A stretch of DNA of 64,000 bases from Flavobacterium selenitireducens (GCF_014748335.1 NZ_JAAVIY010000002.1:226840-290839), one strand, 5' to 3'; numbered from the stretch's first letter, positions 1 through 8,914 are shown. Notes: generated by a model not told the origin, from the sequence alone. Made by a program: numbers and translations.

Positions 1-1
1 G

Positions 2-1435
2 GTCGAAGACGACGCCGTAAACTTGGGTCCGGCAACGATTAAGCGAAATACTGCGCCAATGAAAGGCTTCGACTTCACGTATTGGTCGTCCCCGGTTCAT
101 AACTGGACGCTTTTCAACCTTTCGCCATTGACGCGCTTCGACAAATATTACAGTTTCAACCCGGCTACCAACAGTTGGATCACCCACCTGAACGGAAACG
201 AAAGCATGGCACCGGGACGAGGATATATCGTCCGTGCACCTGCGGGATGGAGCCTGACCAACGCAACACATGGAGTTTACAACGCCACTTTTACAGGCAT
301 AATGAATTCAGGCGTCGTATCGGCCCCGCTCACAAAAGGGGCAGGAACGTTTAACTTGCTGGGCAATCCGTATCCGTCGGCGATTGACATCGATTTGTTT
401 ATTACCGATCCGGCAAACGCTGGTCTGGTGAACGGGACAATCTATCTGTGGACGCACAACACGGCCGTGAGTGCCAGCATTCCCGGTAACGCTCAATACA
501 ATTACACGGCAGACGATTACGCCAAATACAATTTGACGGGAGGCGTCAAAACGGCGAGTGCCGCTGTTTCGGGAGGCGTTACGCCAACCGGCAAAGTAGC
601 GTCCGGACAAGGGTTTTTCATCGAGACGAAACCAGGATTGGCCAATGGGAATTATCTTGCAACATTCCGCAATGCGATGCGTGTAGCGGGACAAAACAAT
701 GAGTTTTTCAAGCCGGCAGCCAATGCCTCGACCGCAATTACGCAAACGGAAGGGCTCGAAAAGCATCGTTTTTGGTTGAACTTTTACAATAACGACGGCG
801 CCTATGATGAAATGCTTGTCGGATACATCCAAAATGCGACCAACGAAATGGATCGCCTTTTCGACGGCCCGGTGTTCAACGGAGGCAACTTCGTGAGCCT
901 CTATACGCTTTTGGGCGACAGCAAGCTTTCGATTCAAGGTCGCGCATTGCCTTTCGATGCCTCGGATGTGATTCCGGTCGGATACAAATCATCTGTAGCC
1001 GGAACGTTCACGATCGCACTCGAAAACTTCGACGGATTGTTCGCCGGACAAGCCATCTACTTGCTCGACAAAACCGATATGAGTTATCACAACCTCTCGG
1101 AAGGAAGCTATTCGTTCACGACAGCGACCGGAACGTTCAACAGCCGTTTCGAGATCCATTTCCAGAACGGTTCGCTCGGAGAAGGAGAGCATACGCCGGA
1201 CGCGAACAGCGTTTATATCGTGAAAGTCGACAAGCATATCGAGATCAGCTCAGGTAATTACAACATGGCCGAGGTCCAGATTTTCGACCTTACGGGTAAA
1301 AAGATCTACGATAAAAACTTGATCGACACGACTCTGTTCAGCACCAAAGACTTGAACGTGGCCGCCCAGGTGCTCATCGTAAAAGTTACTTTGGACAACG
1401 ATGCCGTCATTACCAAAAAGGTCATCATGTATTAA
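2..1435 (+). CDS. C-terminal part of a large T9SS-secreted surface protein (5' end outside window)
   Basis: The frame is open from base 2, so the protein starts upstream of the window; the TTG at 23 is internal. The visible 478 residues match the C-terminal modules of the proteins at 33145-38709 and 38881-43077. Shared landmarks are the FDFTYWSSPV block, the GYIVRAP block, NPYPSAIDIDLF, LWTHNT, a VASGQGFF block and FRNAMR. The last ~75 residues form a T9SS sorting domain with the typical beta-strand pattern (VQIFDLTGKKIYDKN, then LIVKVTL) ending KKVIMY; I judge it type C rather than type A because it lacks the GVYLV motif. Inferred role: export through the outer membrane by T9SS and attachment or release at the cell surface. 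The functional N-terminal domains are not visible. Confidence 0.85.
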   Translation, partial: VEDDAVNLGPATIKRNTAPMKGFDFTYWSSPVHNWTLFNLSPLTRFDKYYSFNPATNSWITHLNGNESMAPGRGYIVRAPAGWSLTNATHGVYNATFTGIMNSGVVSAPLTKGAGTFNLLGNPYPSAIDIDLFITDPANAGLVNGTIYLWTHNTAVSASIPGNAQYNYTADDYAKYNLTGGVKTASAAVSGGVTPTGKVASGQGFFIETKPGLANGNYLATFRNAMRVAGQNNEFFKPAANASTAITQTEGLEKHRFWLNFYNNDGAYDEMLVGYIQNATNEMDRLFDGPVFNGGNFVSLYTLLGDSKLSIQGRALPFDASDVIPVGYKSSVAGTFTIALENFDGLFAGQAIYLLDKTDMSYHNLSEGSYSFTTATGTFNSRFEIHFQNGSLGEGEHTPDANSVYIVKVDKHIEISSGNYNMAEVQIFDLTGKKIYDKNLIDTTLFSTKDLNVAAQVLIVKVTLDNDAVITKKVIMY

Positions 1436-1467
1436 ATATTAGGTTGTTTTATAGTTGTTAGTTTAGG

Positions 1468-1495
1468 AAATCCCGTCTGGTTGGCGGGATTTTTT
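1468..1495 (+). terminator. Rho-independent terminator after the partial T9SS gene
   Basis: AAATCCCG (1468-1475) pairs with CGGGATTT (1485-1492) across a nine-base loop, followed by a T run. It lies 33 bases after the stop codon at 1435. The 1441-1467 stretch before it carries short TAGTTGTTAG-type heptamer sequence like that between atpD and atpC. Confidence 0.85.
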
Positions 1496-1705
1496 ATTGG
1501 AATCGATCCTGAAGTTTCGGATTGATTTGCGAATGAGGATTTTTAAGAATAAGGACGGTTTTTATATACATCGCCTAACGGGAAATTGACGAAATTACCT
1601 TCAGGGAAGGGGCCGATGTTTATCCCTAAAAAATCAGACGCGATTTCAGGTACAGAAAAACCGGAAAATTTGTTAAGTAAGCGCAAATCAGGACCAAGCG
1701 GATTG

Positions 1706-2869
1706 CTAAATCGAGTCGATAATGACACTTACCGCATTGCCGCCGAATCCAACCGAGTTGACCATAATTTTTTTCAGCATGCGCGGTTGTTGCGGTTCGC
1801 CGAAAGGAACGTCTAGGAACCGCTGTTTTTCGAGCATCATCACCGCCATTTCAACGCTTAGAATTCCCGAGGCGCCAAACGTATGCCCGGTTTGCCATTT
1901 GTTGGTGGTCAGTAACGGCTTGTGATTGCCAAAGACTTTTTCGATCGCGCGGAATTCGGTCAGGTCGCCCTTGATCGTACCCGGGGCATGCATGACGATG
2001 GCGTCGATTTCAGTCGGATTTGCTTCGCCAAGAGCCATTTTCATCGATTTTTGGAAGCAATCCGCCTCGGTAGAGATCGACGTGTTGTGTTCGAGAACTT
2101 CCGTAGCGTATCCGATCCCGGAAATAATCGCGATCGCTTTATCTGAAATTCCTTTCTCCAAACAACAAATTGCCGCGCCTTCGCCTAAAATCATGGAGTT
2201 TTTCTGTTTGTTGAAATCCATGGCGCGAGACGGGAAATCATCTTTTTCTGCAGAGTAGATTTTGAGCGCCCGCATTTGGGCAACGGTAAATGGCGTAAGT
2301 GGTGCTTCGCTTCCGCCGACCAAAAACTTATCGGACATTCCCGAATTAAGCCAGGCGATCCCATTCAAAAGCGCGTGAAGCGACGTCGAGCACGTAATCG
2401 AATGCGATATTTCCGGCCCGGCCGACTGTAAATCGTGGGCTACCCAAGAGGAGATGTTGCCCAAAGTCGTCGTCGGTGAAGCCAAAGTCGCCGCTTTTCC
2501 GTTTTGAAGAAAACTTTCGAAATGTTTCTCAAACAGGTTCGTCGCTCCCCGCGAAGACCCGATGTTGATCCCGAACACGTCATTTCGAGCCCATCCGGCT
2601 TTCGCAACCGCTTTCCTCGACGCCGCGATCGCAAACAAAACCGAGTCGTCCAACGAACGGTATTTGTTGTCGGCGTTCCGTAACAGTTCGATTTCCGACT
2701 TTATATTGTCGGACTGGAAAGCGCCCCAAGCTTCATTTCCGTTGAAATCGGATTTGGTGAAAAAGTGCTTTTGGGAGTTATAACTTTGCCAAACGGCGGC
2801 CTCGGAATCGCCCAAAGGAGAAACCGAAGCAATCGAAACTATGGAGACCGGTGTGAACATCTGCCGCAA
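1706..2869 (-). CDS. Beta-ketoacyl-ACP synthase-like protein of the biotin region
   Basis: A 387-residue thiolase-fold condensing enzyme of the KAS I/II class. The full catalytic set is visible: Cys160 in SITCSTSLHA, His294 in VMHAPGT, Lys324 and His329 in NKWQTGHTFGASG, and the C-terminal glycine loop GFGGNAVSV near 374-382. It is somewhat shorter than FabF (about 410 residues) and diverges from it at the active-site flanks, so a specialised rather than housekeeping role is likely. It lies 13 bases after the SET-domain gene and in the same direction as bioD and bioA, so co-transcription is probable. Inference: it could act in making or elongating the pimeloyl precursor of biotin. The start is the first Met; Met4 is an alternative. 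No terminator is obvious in 1500-1705. Confidence 0.85.
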   Translation of the reverse strand: MRQMFTPVSIVSIASVSPLGDSEAAVWQSYNSQKHFFTKSDFNGNEAWGAFQSDNIKSEIELLRNADNKYRSLDDSVLFAIAASRKAVAKAGWARNDVFGINIGSSRGATNLFEKHFESFLQNGKAATLASPTTTLGNISSWVAHDLQSAGPEISHSITCSTSLHALLNGIAWLNSGMSDKFLVGGSEAPLTPFTVAQMRALKIYSAEKDDFPSRAMDFNKQKNSMILGEGAAICCLEKGISDKAIAIISGIGYATEVLEHNTSISTEADCFQKSMKMALGEANPTEIDAIVMHAPGTIKGDLTEFRAIEKVFGNHKPLLTTNKWQTGHTFGASGILSVEMAVMMLEKQRFLDVPFGEPQQPRMLKKIMVNSVGFGGNAVSVIIDSI

Positions 2870-2882
2870 AATTACGCCAAAA

Positions 2883-3485
2883 TCACCGATTTTTCCCAGG
2901 ATCGAAATAACAGGTCAAAATCGATTTCAGTTCTGCCTTTGCGTCAAGTACTTGCGAAAATTCAGACCAAGTGGCTTCGTCTATATAAGACTGGAGCGGT
3001 TGCGCGACTTTCTTGATTTCAGGTAGATTTTGTGCAATCATGCCGTCCCAGTCCCTATGGAACCGCAGCAGATCGTCGGGATATACAATTTTGCGGTCGG
3101 TGCCTTCGTCTTCCGCTTCGAACGGTTCTTCGACATTGAGATAGCCGTAATCGTCGGTTAATTGTTCGCCGGGTTGGATATCGCGAATGGCAATCTCGAA
3201 ATCGTAAGCCGTGCTCATGCAACTCGGCCGAAAACTGTGGTTGACATATTTTGCATTGTCCCAACACAAGACCTTTTCGCCTTTGGAATTGGTAAACGAA
3301 TATTTGGTGAGCTGGGCGCGCATCTCCGGAGAGAGAAGGCGTTCATTTTCGGGCGTGAAAGACTGGTCGAAATCATCCTGAACCCAGGTAATCGTACCTT
3401 TCGGGATAAACTTCGTGGCCACGACGCCGTACCCGATAGTGTCACTGATAAAACGAAGTTCGGTGTCCGGATGAATCATAATCAT
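2883..3485 (-). CDS. SET-domain protein (predicted protein-lysine methyltransferase)
   Basis: A 200-residue protein with a compact SET domain. GYGVVATKFIPKG (18-30) is the first SET motif, YVNHSFRPSC (80-89) contains the NHS motif that binds S-adenosylmethionine, and IQPGEQLTDDYGY (103-115) is the closing pseudoknot motif with its tyrosines. The region after 120 is helical and lacks the cysteine-rich post-SET zinc site. Bacterial SET proteins of this type have no agreed substrate. The gene sits between bioA (70 bases upstream) and the ketoacyl synthase (13 bases downstream), which suggests membership of the biotin transcription unit, but nothing in the protein links it directly to biotin chemistry. 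Confidence 0.85.
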   Translation of the reverse strand: MIMIHPDTELRFISDTIGYGVVATKFIPKGTITWVQDDFDQSFTPENERLLSPEMRAQLTKYSFTNSKGEKVLCWDNAKYVNHSFRPSCMSTAYDFEIAIRDIQPGEQLTDDYGYLNVEEPFEAEDEGTDRKIVYPDDLLRFHRDWDGMIAQNLPEIKKVAQPLQSYIDEATWSEFSQVLDAKAELKSILTCYFDPGKNR

Positions 3486-3555
3486 AAAATTTGCGTATTA
3501 AAGTTAACGCATTCCGAACCGTCAATTCTTAAAGTCAGCACAATGTTTTGAGGTT

Positions 3556-4830
3556 TTACGCAACTTCCTCGAGAGCGCGATAAATCACGTCATAAACTTG
3601 ATCCAACAGTTCGTCCGGCATGATGTATGGCGGCAGGACATATACGATATTCCCCACGGGACGTAGGATTACGCCGTTTTGAATAAAAAAATCGTACAAC
3701 TTGTTGCGCAATTCCCCATAATAGGCCGATTCTCCTTCCGTCTTGATTTCAAGGGCCATGATCGTACCGAGAATCCGCAGCGTCTTTACTTTCGGATGGT
3801 TGCCTAGCCGACCTGAATTGCGTCGGTGGTATTCGGTTATGCGCCATAAATTGTGCTGGGTTTCCTTCGATCTCAGTAGCTCAAACGCCGCCAAAGCCGC
3901 AGCGCAGCCCGTAGGATTCGCCGTAAACGTATGGCCGTGGAACAGCGCTTTGTTGATGTCGTCCGAATAAAAAGCATCAAAAATTTGTTGGGTAAACGTT
4001 GTGATTGCCATCGGGATCGTGCCTCCGGTCAATGCTTTCGACAGGCAAATGGCATCAGGCTGCTCCTTGAGGTAGTCACAGGCGAAATTTTTTCCGGTTT
4101 TACCGAAGCCTGTCATGACTTCGTCTGCAATTGTAAGCACATCGTTCGCTTTGCAAATCGAGATCAACTCATCCAGATATTGTGCTTCGTACATGACCAT
4201 TCCCGCCGCTCCCAATACCAACGGCTCGAAAATGAAGGCCGCGCATTGATTTTCCGCGATCGCATTTTTCAACGCCGCGAACGACGCTTGCTGTTTTCCC
4301 TGAACCGGAACGGGAATCCTGACGACGTCTATGAACATGCCCTTGAAAGCTTGGGTGTACAACGAAATCCCGCTCGCTGCCATTGCCGCAAAAGTGTCGC
4401 CGTGAAACGCATCTTCAAATGCTATGATCGTCTTGCGAAACCCGCCTTTGTTGTAAAAATATTGCAATGATGCTTTGATCGCAACTTCCACGGCGGTCGA
4501 TCCATTATCTGAAAAGAACACTTTTTTTTGGTTCCCAGGCAACATTTCGAGCAGCTGTTCGGCCACTTGTATCGCCGGTTCGTGGGTAAATCCGCCAAAA
4601 AGTACGTGCTCGAGCGTCGTGAGTTGTTTGTAGATCGCGTCGGCAATAAATGTATTCGAATGTCCAAACGGATTCACCCACCACGAAGCGATCGCATCTA
4701 CGTATTGTTTGCCCTCGACGTCCCAAACGAGCGCGCCCTCGGCTTTGGCGATCACAATTGGCGGTTTTGCGGTTTTGTGCTGCGTATACGGATGCCAGAG
4801 ATACGCTTCGTCTTTTTCTTGTAATGTCAT
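3556..4830 (-). CDS. bioA: Adenosylmethionine-8-amino-7-oxononanoate aminotransferase
   Basis: A class III PLP aminotransferase of normal length (424 residues), catalysing conversion of KAPA to 7,8-diaminopelargonate with S-adenosylmethionine as amino donor, the third step of late biotin synthesis. BioA landmarks are LWHPYTQ (11-17), WWVNPFGHS (50-58), FGGFTHEPA (78-86), the phosphate-binding DNGSTAVE (108-115), ADEVMTGFGKTG with Asp236, and LSKALTGG with the PLP Lys265. Its ATG overlaps the bioD stop codon by four bases, so bioD and bioA are translationally coupled. Confidence 0.97.
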   Translation of the reverse strand: MTLQEKDEAYLWHPYTQHKTAKPPIVIAKAEGALVWDVEGKQYVDAIASWWVNPFGHSNTFIADAIYKQLTTLEHVLFGGFTHEPAIQVAEQLLEMLPGNQKKVFFSDNGSTAVEVAIKASLQYFYNKGGFRKTIIAFEDAFHGDTFAAMAASGISLYTQAFKGMFIDVVRIPVPVQGKQQASFAALKNAIAENQCAAFIFEPLVLGAAGMVMYEAQYLDELISICKANDVLTIADEVMTGFGKTGKNFACDYLKEQPDAICLSKALTGGTIPMAITTFTQQIFDAFYSDDINKALFHGHTFTANPTGCAAALAAFELLRSKETQHNLWRITEYHRRNSGRLGNHPKVKTLRILGTIMALEIKTEGESAYYGELRNKLYDFFIQNGVILRPVGNIVYVLPPYIMPDELLDQVYDVIYRALEEVA

Positions 4831-5447
4831 GATTTGAGCAGGTTTTCCCGGAATTTGTCGGCGTATTCGGCAATCACATTTTTATCGAAATAGGGTTCGG
4901 TTTCGATGCGTCCAATCATCTTCAACCCGGTTTTTTCCAGTATGATTTTTTCCGTTGACGGATTTTCATCTCCCGAAAATATAATTCCGGCAATACGCGC
5001 TTCACGGTTTTGAAGCGCTTCGATTGTCAGTAATGTGTGGCTGATGCTGCCCAGGTAATGACGCGATACCACGATCACCTGGTAATCAGGCCGAATCAAA
5101 TCTGCAATCGTCTCCGATTCGTTAAGCGGCACGAGCAAACCACCGGCGCCTTCGATGACGAGGTGTTCATTCTGGATTTCGGGCTCAGCAATTTTGGAAA
5201 CGTCAATTCGGACGCCGTCGATTTCTGCGGACCAATGCGGGCTTGCCGGCGTATTCAGCGCGTAAGAATTCGGATGGATCTTGGTCTTGGCGTTTGAGAC
5301 GTAAGCGGCCACTTTGTGACTGTCGGAATTGGTAAGGTCGCCGGCCTGGACGGGCTTCCAGTAATCGGCTTCCAGTGCCTGTGTGACGATAGCCGAAGCG
5401 ACGGTTTTTCCCACGTCGGTCGAGCTTCCGGTGATAAAAAACTTCAT
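4827..5447 (-). CDS. bioD: Dethiobiotin synthetase
   Basis: A 206-residue P-loop ATPase that closes the ureido ring from diaminopelargonate, CO2 and ATP. Visible motifs are the Walker A-like GSSTDVGKT (7-15), the substrate lysine motif KPVQAG (31-36) and the EGAGGLLVPL loop (99-108). It is the first gene of the bioD-bioA block and overlaps bioA by four bases. A TATCTTTG -7 box lies a few bases before the ATG, and a decamer repeat covers the promoter (5461-5490). Confidence 0.97.
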   Translation of the reverse strand: MKFFITGSSTDVGKTVASAIVTQALEADYWKPVQAGDLTNSDSHKVAAYVSNAKTKIHPNSYALNTPASPHWSAEIDGVRIDVSKIAEPEIQNEHLVIEGAGGLLVPLNESETIADLIRPDYQVIVVSRHYLGSISHTLLTIEALQNREARIAGIIFSGDENPSTEKIILEKTGLKMIGRIETEPYFDKNVIAEYADKFRENLLKS

Positions 5448-5451
5448 GCGG

Positions 5452-5490
5452 CAAAGATACGTTTGTTGTCGTTTGCAAACGTTTGTTGTC
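5452..5490 (-). promoter_or_regulatory. bioD promoter with tandem decamer repeat (possible operator)
   Basis: On the minus strand TATCTTTG (5459-5452) matches the Bacteroidetes -7 consensus TAnnTTTG just before the bioD ATG. Directly upstream on the plus strand are three 10-mers in a row: GTTTGTTGTC (5461-5470), the perfect palindrome GTTTGCAAAC (5471-5480) and GTTTGTTGTC again (5481-5490). The repeats occupy the place where -33 contacts are made, as expected for an operator. Related decamers occur inside bioF. Confidence 0.55.
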
Positions 5491-5617
5491 GGGTTTTTAA
5501 CGCTACCGACAATTGGGTCGTCATTTAACTTTTCCGACGTGTTATTAATCCAATGCGACGGCCGAAATTGTCAGCTCAAAGAAAATCGCGTACATTTAAT
5601 TGCAAACCACGACACAA

Positions 5618-6697
5618 ATGAACCGAGCTTTTGTCCCGCCTTATATAAAATTCGTCTTTCTTTCGCTGCTGATCATCATCATTGTCTTTTTTATGGTCAT
5701 GGCTAAAAAAATCCTGATTCCCCTAATGATATCGGGTTATGTCGCGATGTTGTTGACGTCGTTCTGCAACCGCCTCGAAAAACGAAAAATACCGCGATCG
5801 CTGGCCGCCTTCATCGCCTTGCTGATCGCCTCTATATTCCTCATCGGATTCCTGTACTTCGTGGTCACGCAAGTAGGGAATTTCGCAGATGACGTCGAGG
5901 CCAATATGGAAGCCAACCTCAATTCGTTGGTTTCCGGAGCCGATAGCTGGATTCAGAAAAATACCGGATTCGACATCCAGATGGAGCGCGGGTTCGAGCT
6001 CAAAAAGATGTTCAGCCTCGTACAATCGGAAGACAAGGCGCTTACCGATTTCCTGTTCAAAGCGCTCGGTACCCTTTCTGACATTATTTTATTGCCGGTT
6101 TTTATTTTCTTCCTGCTGATTTACCGCGATCATTTTGCGGTTTTTGTAAGCAAGGTTTTTCGCAGCCAAAAAGATTCGGATTTGCTCCAACAGATCGCTG
6201 AATTGCGAAAAGTGGTGCACAACTATCTTATCGGGGCGGGTAAAGTGATGCTGATACTTGGCATTGTCAACACTGGCGTTTTGTTTGCGCTTGGAATCAA
6301 ACACGCGATTTTCTTCGGGATGCTCGCCGGCGCACTCAACATCATTCCGTATCTCGGCCCGGCCCTTGGCGCCATCCTTCCGTTTCTGTTCGCATTGCTG
6401 ACCAAGGACAACCTGTTTTATCCTGCGGCGGTCGTGGTATCGTTTACCTTGATCCAGTTTTTGGAGAGTGCCTATCTGACGCCGCGTATCACAGGCGCTA
6501 ACGTCAGCCTGAACGCTTTCGTTACCTTTCTCGGACTGCTTATTGGCGGCATGATTTGGGGAATTCCGGGAATGATCTTGATTATCCCGACGATCGCAAT
6601 CCTGAAGAAACTGTTTGAATTGAGTCCGGAAACTGAGCCTTACGCTTATTTGTTCGGGGAAGAAGACCATCGCTGGTTTCGCAAGCGCAAGACGTAA
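5618..6697 (+). CDS. AI-2E family transporter (PerM-type permease)
   Basis: A polytopic inner-membrane protein of 359 residues with the AI-2E/PerM layout: paired N-terminal helices (FVFLSLLIIIIVFFMV, then a helix after KKILIPL), an amphipathic central region of about 100 residues, and a C-terminal bundle with AGALNIIPYLGPALGAILP and the closing FVTFLGLLIGGMIWGIPGMIL. The ATG at 5618 is preferred over an upstream TTG at 5600. It is on the opposite strand to the biotin genes and separates bioF from bioD, so it is not part of that operon. Substrate unknown; family members include proposed autoinducer-2 exporters and Na+/H+ antiporters. Confidence 0.9.
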   Translation: MNRAFVPPYIKFVFLSLLIIIIVFFMVMAKKILIPLMISGYVAMLLTSFCNRLEKRKIPRSLAAFIALLIASIFLIGFLYFVVTQVGNFADDVEANMEANLNSLVSGADSWIQKNTGFDIQMERGFELKKMFSLVQSEDKALTDFLFKALGTLSDIILLPVFIFFLLIYRDHFAVFVSKVFRSQKDSDLLQQIAELRKVVHNYLIGAGKVMLILGIVNTGVLFALGIKHAIFFGMLAGALNIIPYLGPALGAILPFLFALLTKDNLFYPAAVVVSFTLIQFLESAYLTPRITGANVSLNAFVTFLGLLIGGMIWGIPGMILIIPTIAILKKLFELSPETEPYAYLFGEEDHRWFRKRKT

Positions 6698-6765
6698 TTC
6701 AAGTTTGGATTTTATGCCGACATCGTACGCTGATTTGAAGATTTCAGGCATCACTGAAAATTGGG

Positions 6766-7905
6766 TCAGAACAGAAGGTCGCGAAGGTTTTCGAGCAAGT
6801 CTGAAATTTCCTGTTCGGAATTGTAACTGTGCAGGCAAATGCGCAGTCTTTCCTGACCTTCGGGAACGGTTGGCGACAAAATGGCCTTCACGCCGAACCC
6901 TTTTTCCTGTAACTTTTCGGCTACCGATTTCACGCGCTCATTTCCGGGAATTACCGCACATTGAATCGCCGATTTGCTGTAAACAAACATTGGTTTTAGT
7001 GACAGCCGGTTTTTTTCGCGATTGAAATGCGAAATTATTTCCGAAAGTTCGCTAACGTTTGTTGTCGTTTGTAAACGTTTGTAAGCGGTAATTACCGTCG
7101 CGACCGAATGTGGCGGTAGTGCCGTCGTATAAATGAAACTTCTGGCGAAATTCACGAGATATTCCTTTAATCGAACCGATCCCAAAATCGCGGCTCCGTG
7201 GCAACCCAAACCTTTGCCAAACGTGATGATCCGGGCGAAAAAGGCGTTTTCCAAACCGAGCTGTTGTACCAAGCCAGAACCGTGAGCACCAAAAACGCCA
7301 ATCGCGTGCGCTTCATCGATGACGCACAAACAGTCGTGACGGGCGCAAATTCGCGTCAGTTCCTCGAGGTTGGGCGAGTCGCCGTCCATCGAAAAAACAG
7401 ATTCGGTGACTACGTAGATAGTTGTGTTTCCGGATTTGAATTTCGTGGCAAGCGCTTCGAGTTCTTCGAGATCGTTATGCGCGAACTTGAACGCTTTGGC
7501 TCGCGAAAGACCGATTCCGTCGCGAATGGAAGCGTGGCACAATTCGTCGTACAAAATAACGTCAGAGCGTTGGGGAACACTGCTGAAAAAACCGATGTTG
7601 GCATCGTAACCGGAGTTGAACATCAAAGCCGACTCGCTTAGGTGGAATTGCGAAATAAAAGTTTCGGCCTGGTCGTAAAGATGATGGTTTCCCGAAATGA
7701 GGCGGGAACCCGTCGAGCCGTTTGTAAGCGTTTGTTGTCGGATAAGGAACTCGTGTGTTTCGTCGAAAATCTCGCGGGAATGCGCAAAGCCAAGGTAGTC
7801 GTTCGAGCAGAAGTCAAACTGGAAATCGGCGGACGACAGCGTTCGTATTGCGTTTTCCTGTGCGCGTTTTTCGAGTTTGTCCAGTAGTTTTTTCGGGAAA
7901 TCCAT
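6766..7905 (-). CDS. bioF: 8-amino-7-oxononanoate synthase
   Basis: An alpha-oxoamine synthase of 379 residues that condenses pimeloyl-ACP (or CoA) with alanine to KAPA, the first dedicated late step of biotin synthesis. Motifs are CSNDYLGF (33-40), NGSTGSRLISGNHHLY (62-77), DEAHAIGVFGAHGSG (197-211) and the PLP lysine in ITFGKGLG (Lys231). An upstream in-frame start at 8073 exists, but the ATG at 7905 gives the usual MDFPKKL-type N terminus. Two tracts inside the gene (7057-7086 and 7720-7739) resemble the decamers over the bioD promoter. It is separated from bioD by the opposite-strand permease, so it probably has its own promoter. Confidence 0.95.
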   Translation of the reverse strand: MDFPKKLLDKLEKRAQENAIRTLSSADFQFDFCSNDYLGFAHSREIFDETHEFLIRQQTLTNGSTGSRLISGNHHLYDQAETFISQFHLSESALMFNSGYDANIGFFSSVPQRSDVILYDELCHASIRDGIGLSRAKAFKFAHNDLEELEALATKFKSGNTTIYVVTESVFSMDGDSPNLEELTRICARHDCLCVIDEAHAIGVFGAHGSGLVQQLGLENAFFARIITFGKGLGCHGAAILGSVRLKEYLVNFARSFIYTTALPPHSVATVITAYKRLQTTTNVSELSEIISHFNREKNRLSLKPMFVYSKSAIQCAVIPGNERVKSVAEKLQEKGFGVKAILSPTVPEGQERLRICLHSYNSEQEISDLLENLRDLLF

Positions 7906-8177
7906 GCGTAAAATTAGGCAAATTGGCGTTAGCGTGAAAATGGGTTCATTAGCCCCGAAGCGCGAATTAGCCTTTTGCAGACAACCGCTATTTTTTGTCG
8001 TGGATGCGGGCGACCAAAGGAAGCCACGCAAGCCGCGCAACAAAAAGGCGGGTGGTAAAAAAGCTAAGAGCAAGCGAAGGAAAGGCTACCAAAGAAATAA
8101 TTTTTAAAAGTTTTTTGATAATTAATTATTGTTATTCGATAATATTTATACATTTGCTGAAACCAATAATCGACAAT

Positions 8178-8687
8178 ATGAAAAAACTCAACATTCTAAA
8201 AACACTGCTCGATCTCTTTTTCTTTTTCGGAATTCTGTCATTTGGCGCCGTTTGCATTTTTGTGATGATCGCGCTTTTCGGCGAAGAACCAATGAACCTC
8301 AAAGTCAATGGCAAAGATCTCATGGTGGACAATTGGGGCGCTCGTTCGCTGCTCGTTTTTTGGTTGATTGCGGCAGCACTTTTCGTAAAAGCGATCCAGT
8401 TGCTGAGGCGTAACGTGAAATCGTTCGTGAAACGGGAGATTTTTACCGATGAGGTCGTCCGGAATTTCAGTTACATCGGATGGTGTTTGTTGATCTCAAC
8501 GTTCGTTTACGGCGTGCCTTCGTTCATTTATCGCGCAATCGTACATGAAAAAGTGGGGCTTGATCTCGAGATCGGAAGTTTTGACTCCGGGATTTTGTCC
8601 GTAGCTTTGGCGTTGTTCTTTATGGTCTTGAGCGAGGTTTTCAAGATTGCCAAAAATTTGAAGGAAGAAAACGATTTGACACTTTAA
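8178..8687 (+). CDS. DUF2975 membrane protein
   Basis: A 169-residue inner-membrane protein with four predicted helices (about 14-37, 55-75, 100-122, 140-158) and charged connectors, fitting the DUF2975 family. The ATG at 8178 follows a short A-rich leader and begins MKKLNILKTLL; the open frame extends upstream but looks non-coding there. The stop codon overlaps the ATG of the following HTH gene in a TAATG junction. DUF2975 genes next to small YozG-like HTH genes are a recurrent pair in many bacteria, probably a membrane sensor or antagonist with its regulator. Function undetermined. Confidence 0.85.
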   Translation: MKKLNILKTLLDLFFFFGILSFGAVCIFVMIALFGEEPMNLKVNGKDLMVDNWGARSLLVFWLIAAALFVKAIQLLRRNVKSFVKREIFTDEVVRNFSYIGWCLLISTFVYGVPSFIYRAIVHEKVGLDLEIGSFDSGILSVALALFFMVLSEVFKIAKNLKEENDLTL

Positions 8688-8914
8688 TGCCGATAATAAT
8701 CAATGTAGACGTCATGTTGGCCAAGCGCAAGATGCGGTCCAACGAATTAGCCGACCGCATCGGGATGACGACGGCCAATCTCTCCATTCTCAAAACGGGG
8801 AAAGCAAAGGCGATCCGTTTTTCGACGCTCGAGGCGATTTGCGAAGTGCTCGACTGCCAACCTTCCGATATTATCGAATATGTCCCATCCAAACCTGATT
8901 CAGATGAAAGCTAA
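8687..8914 (+). CDS. Small XRE-type HTH regulator (YozG-like) paired with DUF2975
   Basis: A 75-residue protein that is almost wholly a helix-turn-helix domain: MLAKRKMRSNELADRIGM, then TTANLSILKTGKAKAIRFST, then LEAICEVLDCQPSDIIEY. This is the Cro/C1-type HTH_26 pattern. Its start overlaps the DUF2975 stop codon, so the two are translationally coupled, and its 3' end overlaps the next small gene. Likely DNA target: its own promoter upstream of 8178 (inference). Confidence 0.9.
   Translation: MPIIINVDVMLAKRKMRSNELADRIGMTTANLSILKTGKAKAIRFSTLEAICEVLDCQPSDIIEYVPSKPDSDES

Noticed and set aside
5600..5617. TTG start for the AI-2E permease
   Set aside because: The ATG at 5618 fits the family N terminus and avoids an extra polar peptide.
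6089..6838. A 249-codon open frame on the minus strand
   Set aside because: Antisense to the AI-2E permease; the plus-strand protein has clear family motifs.
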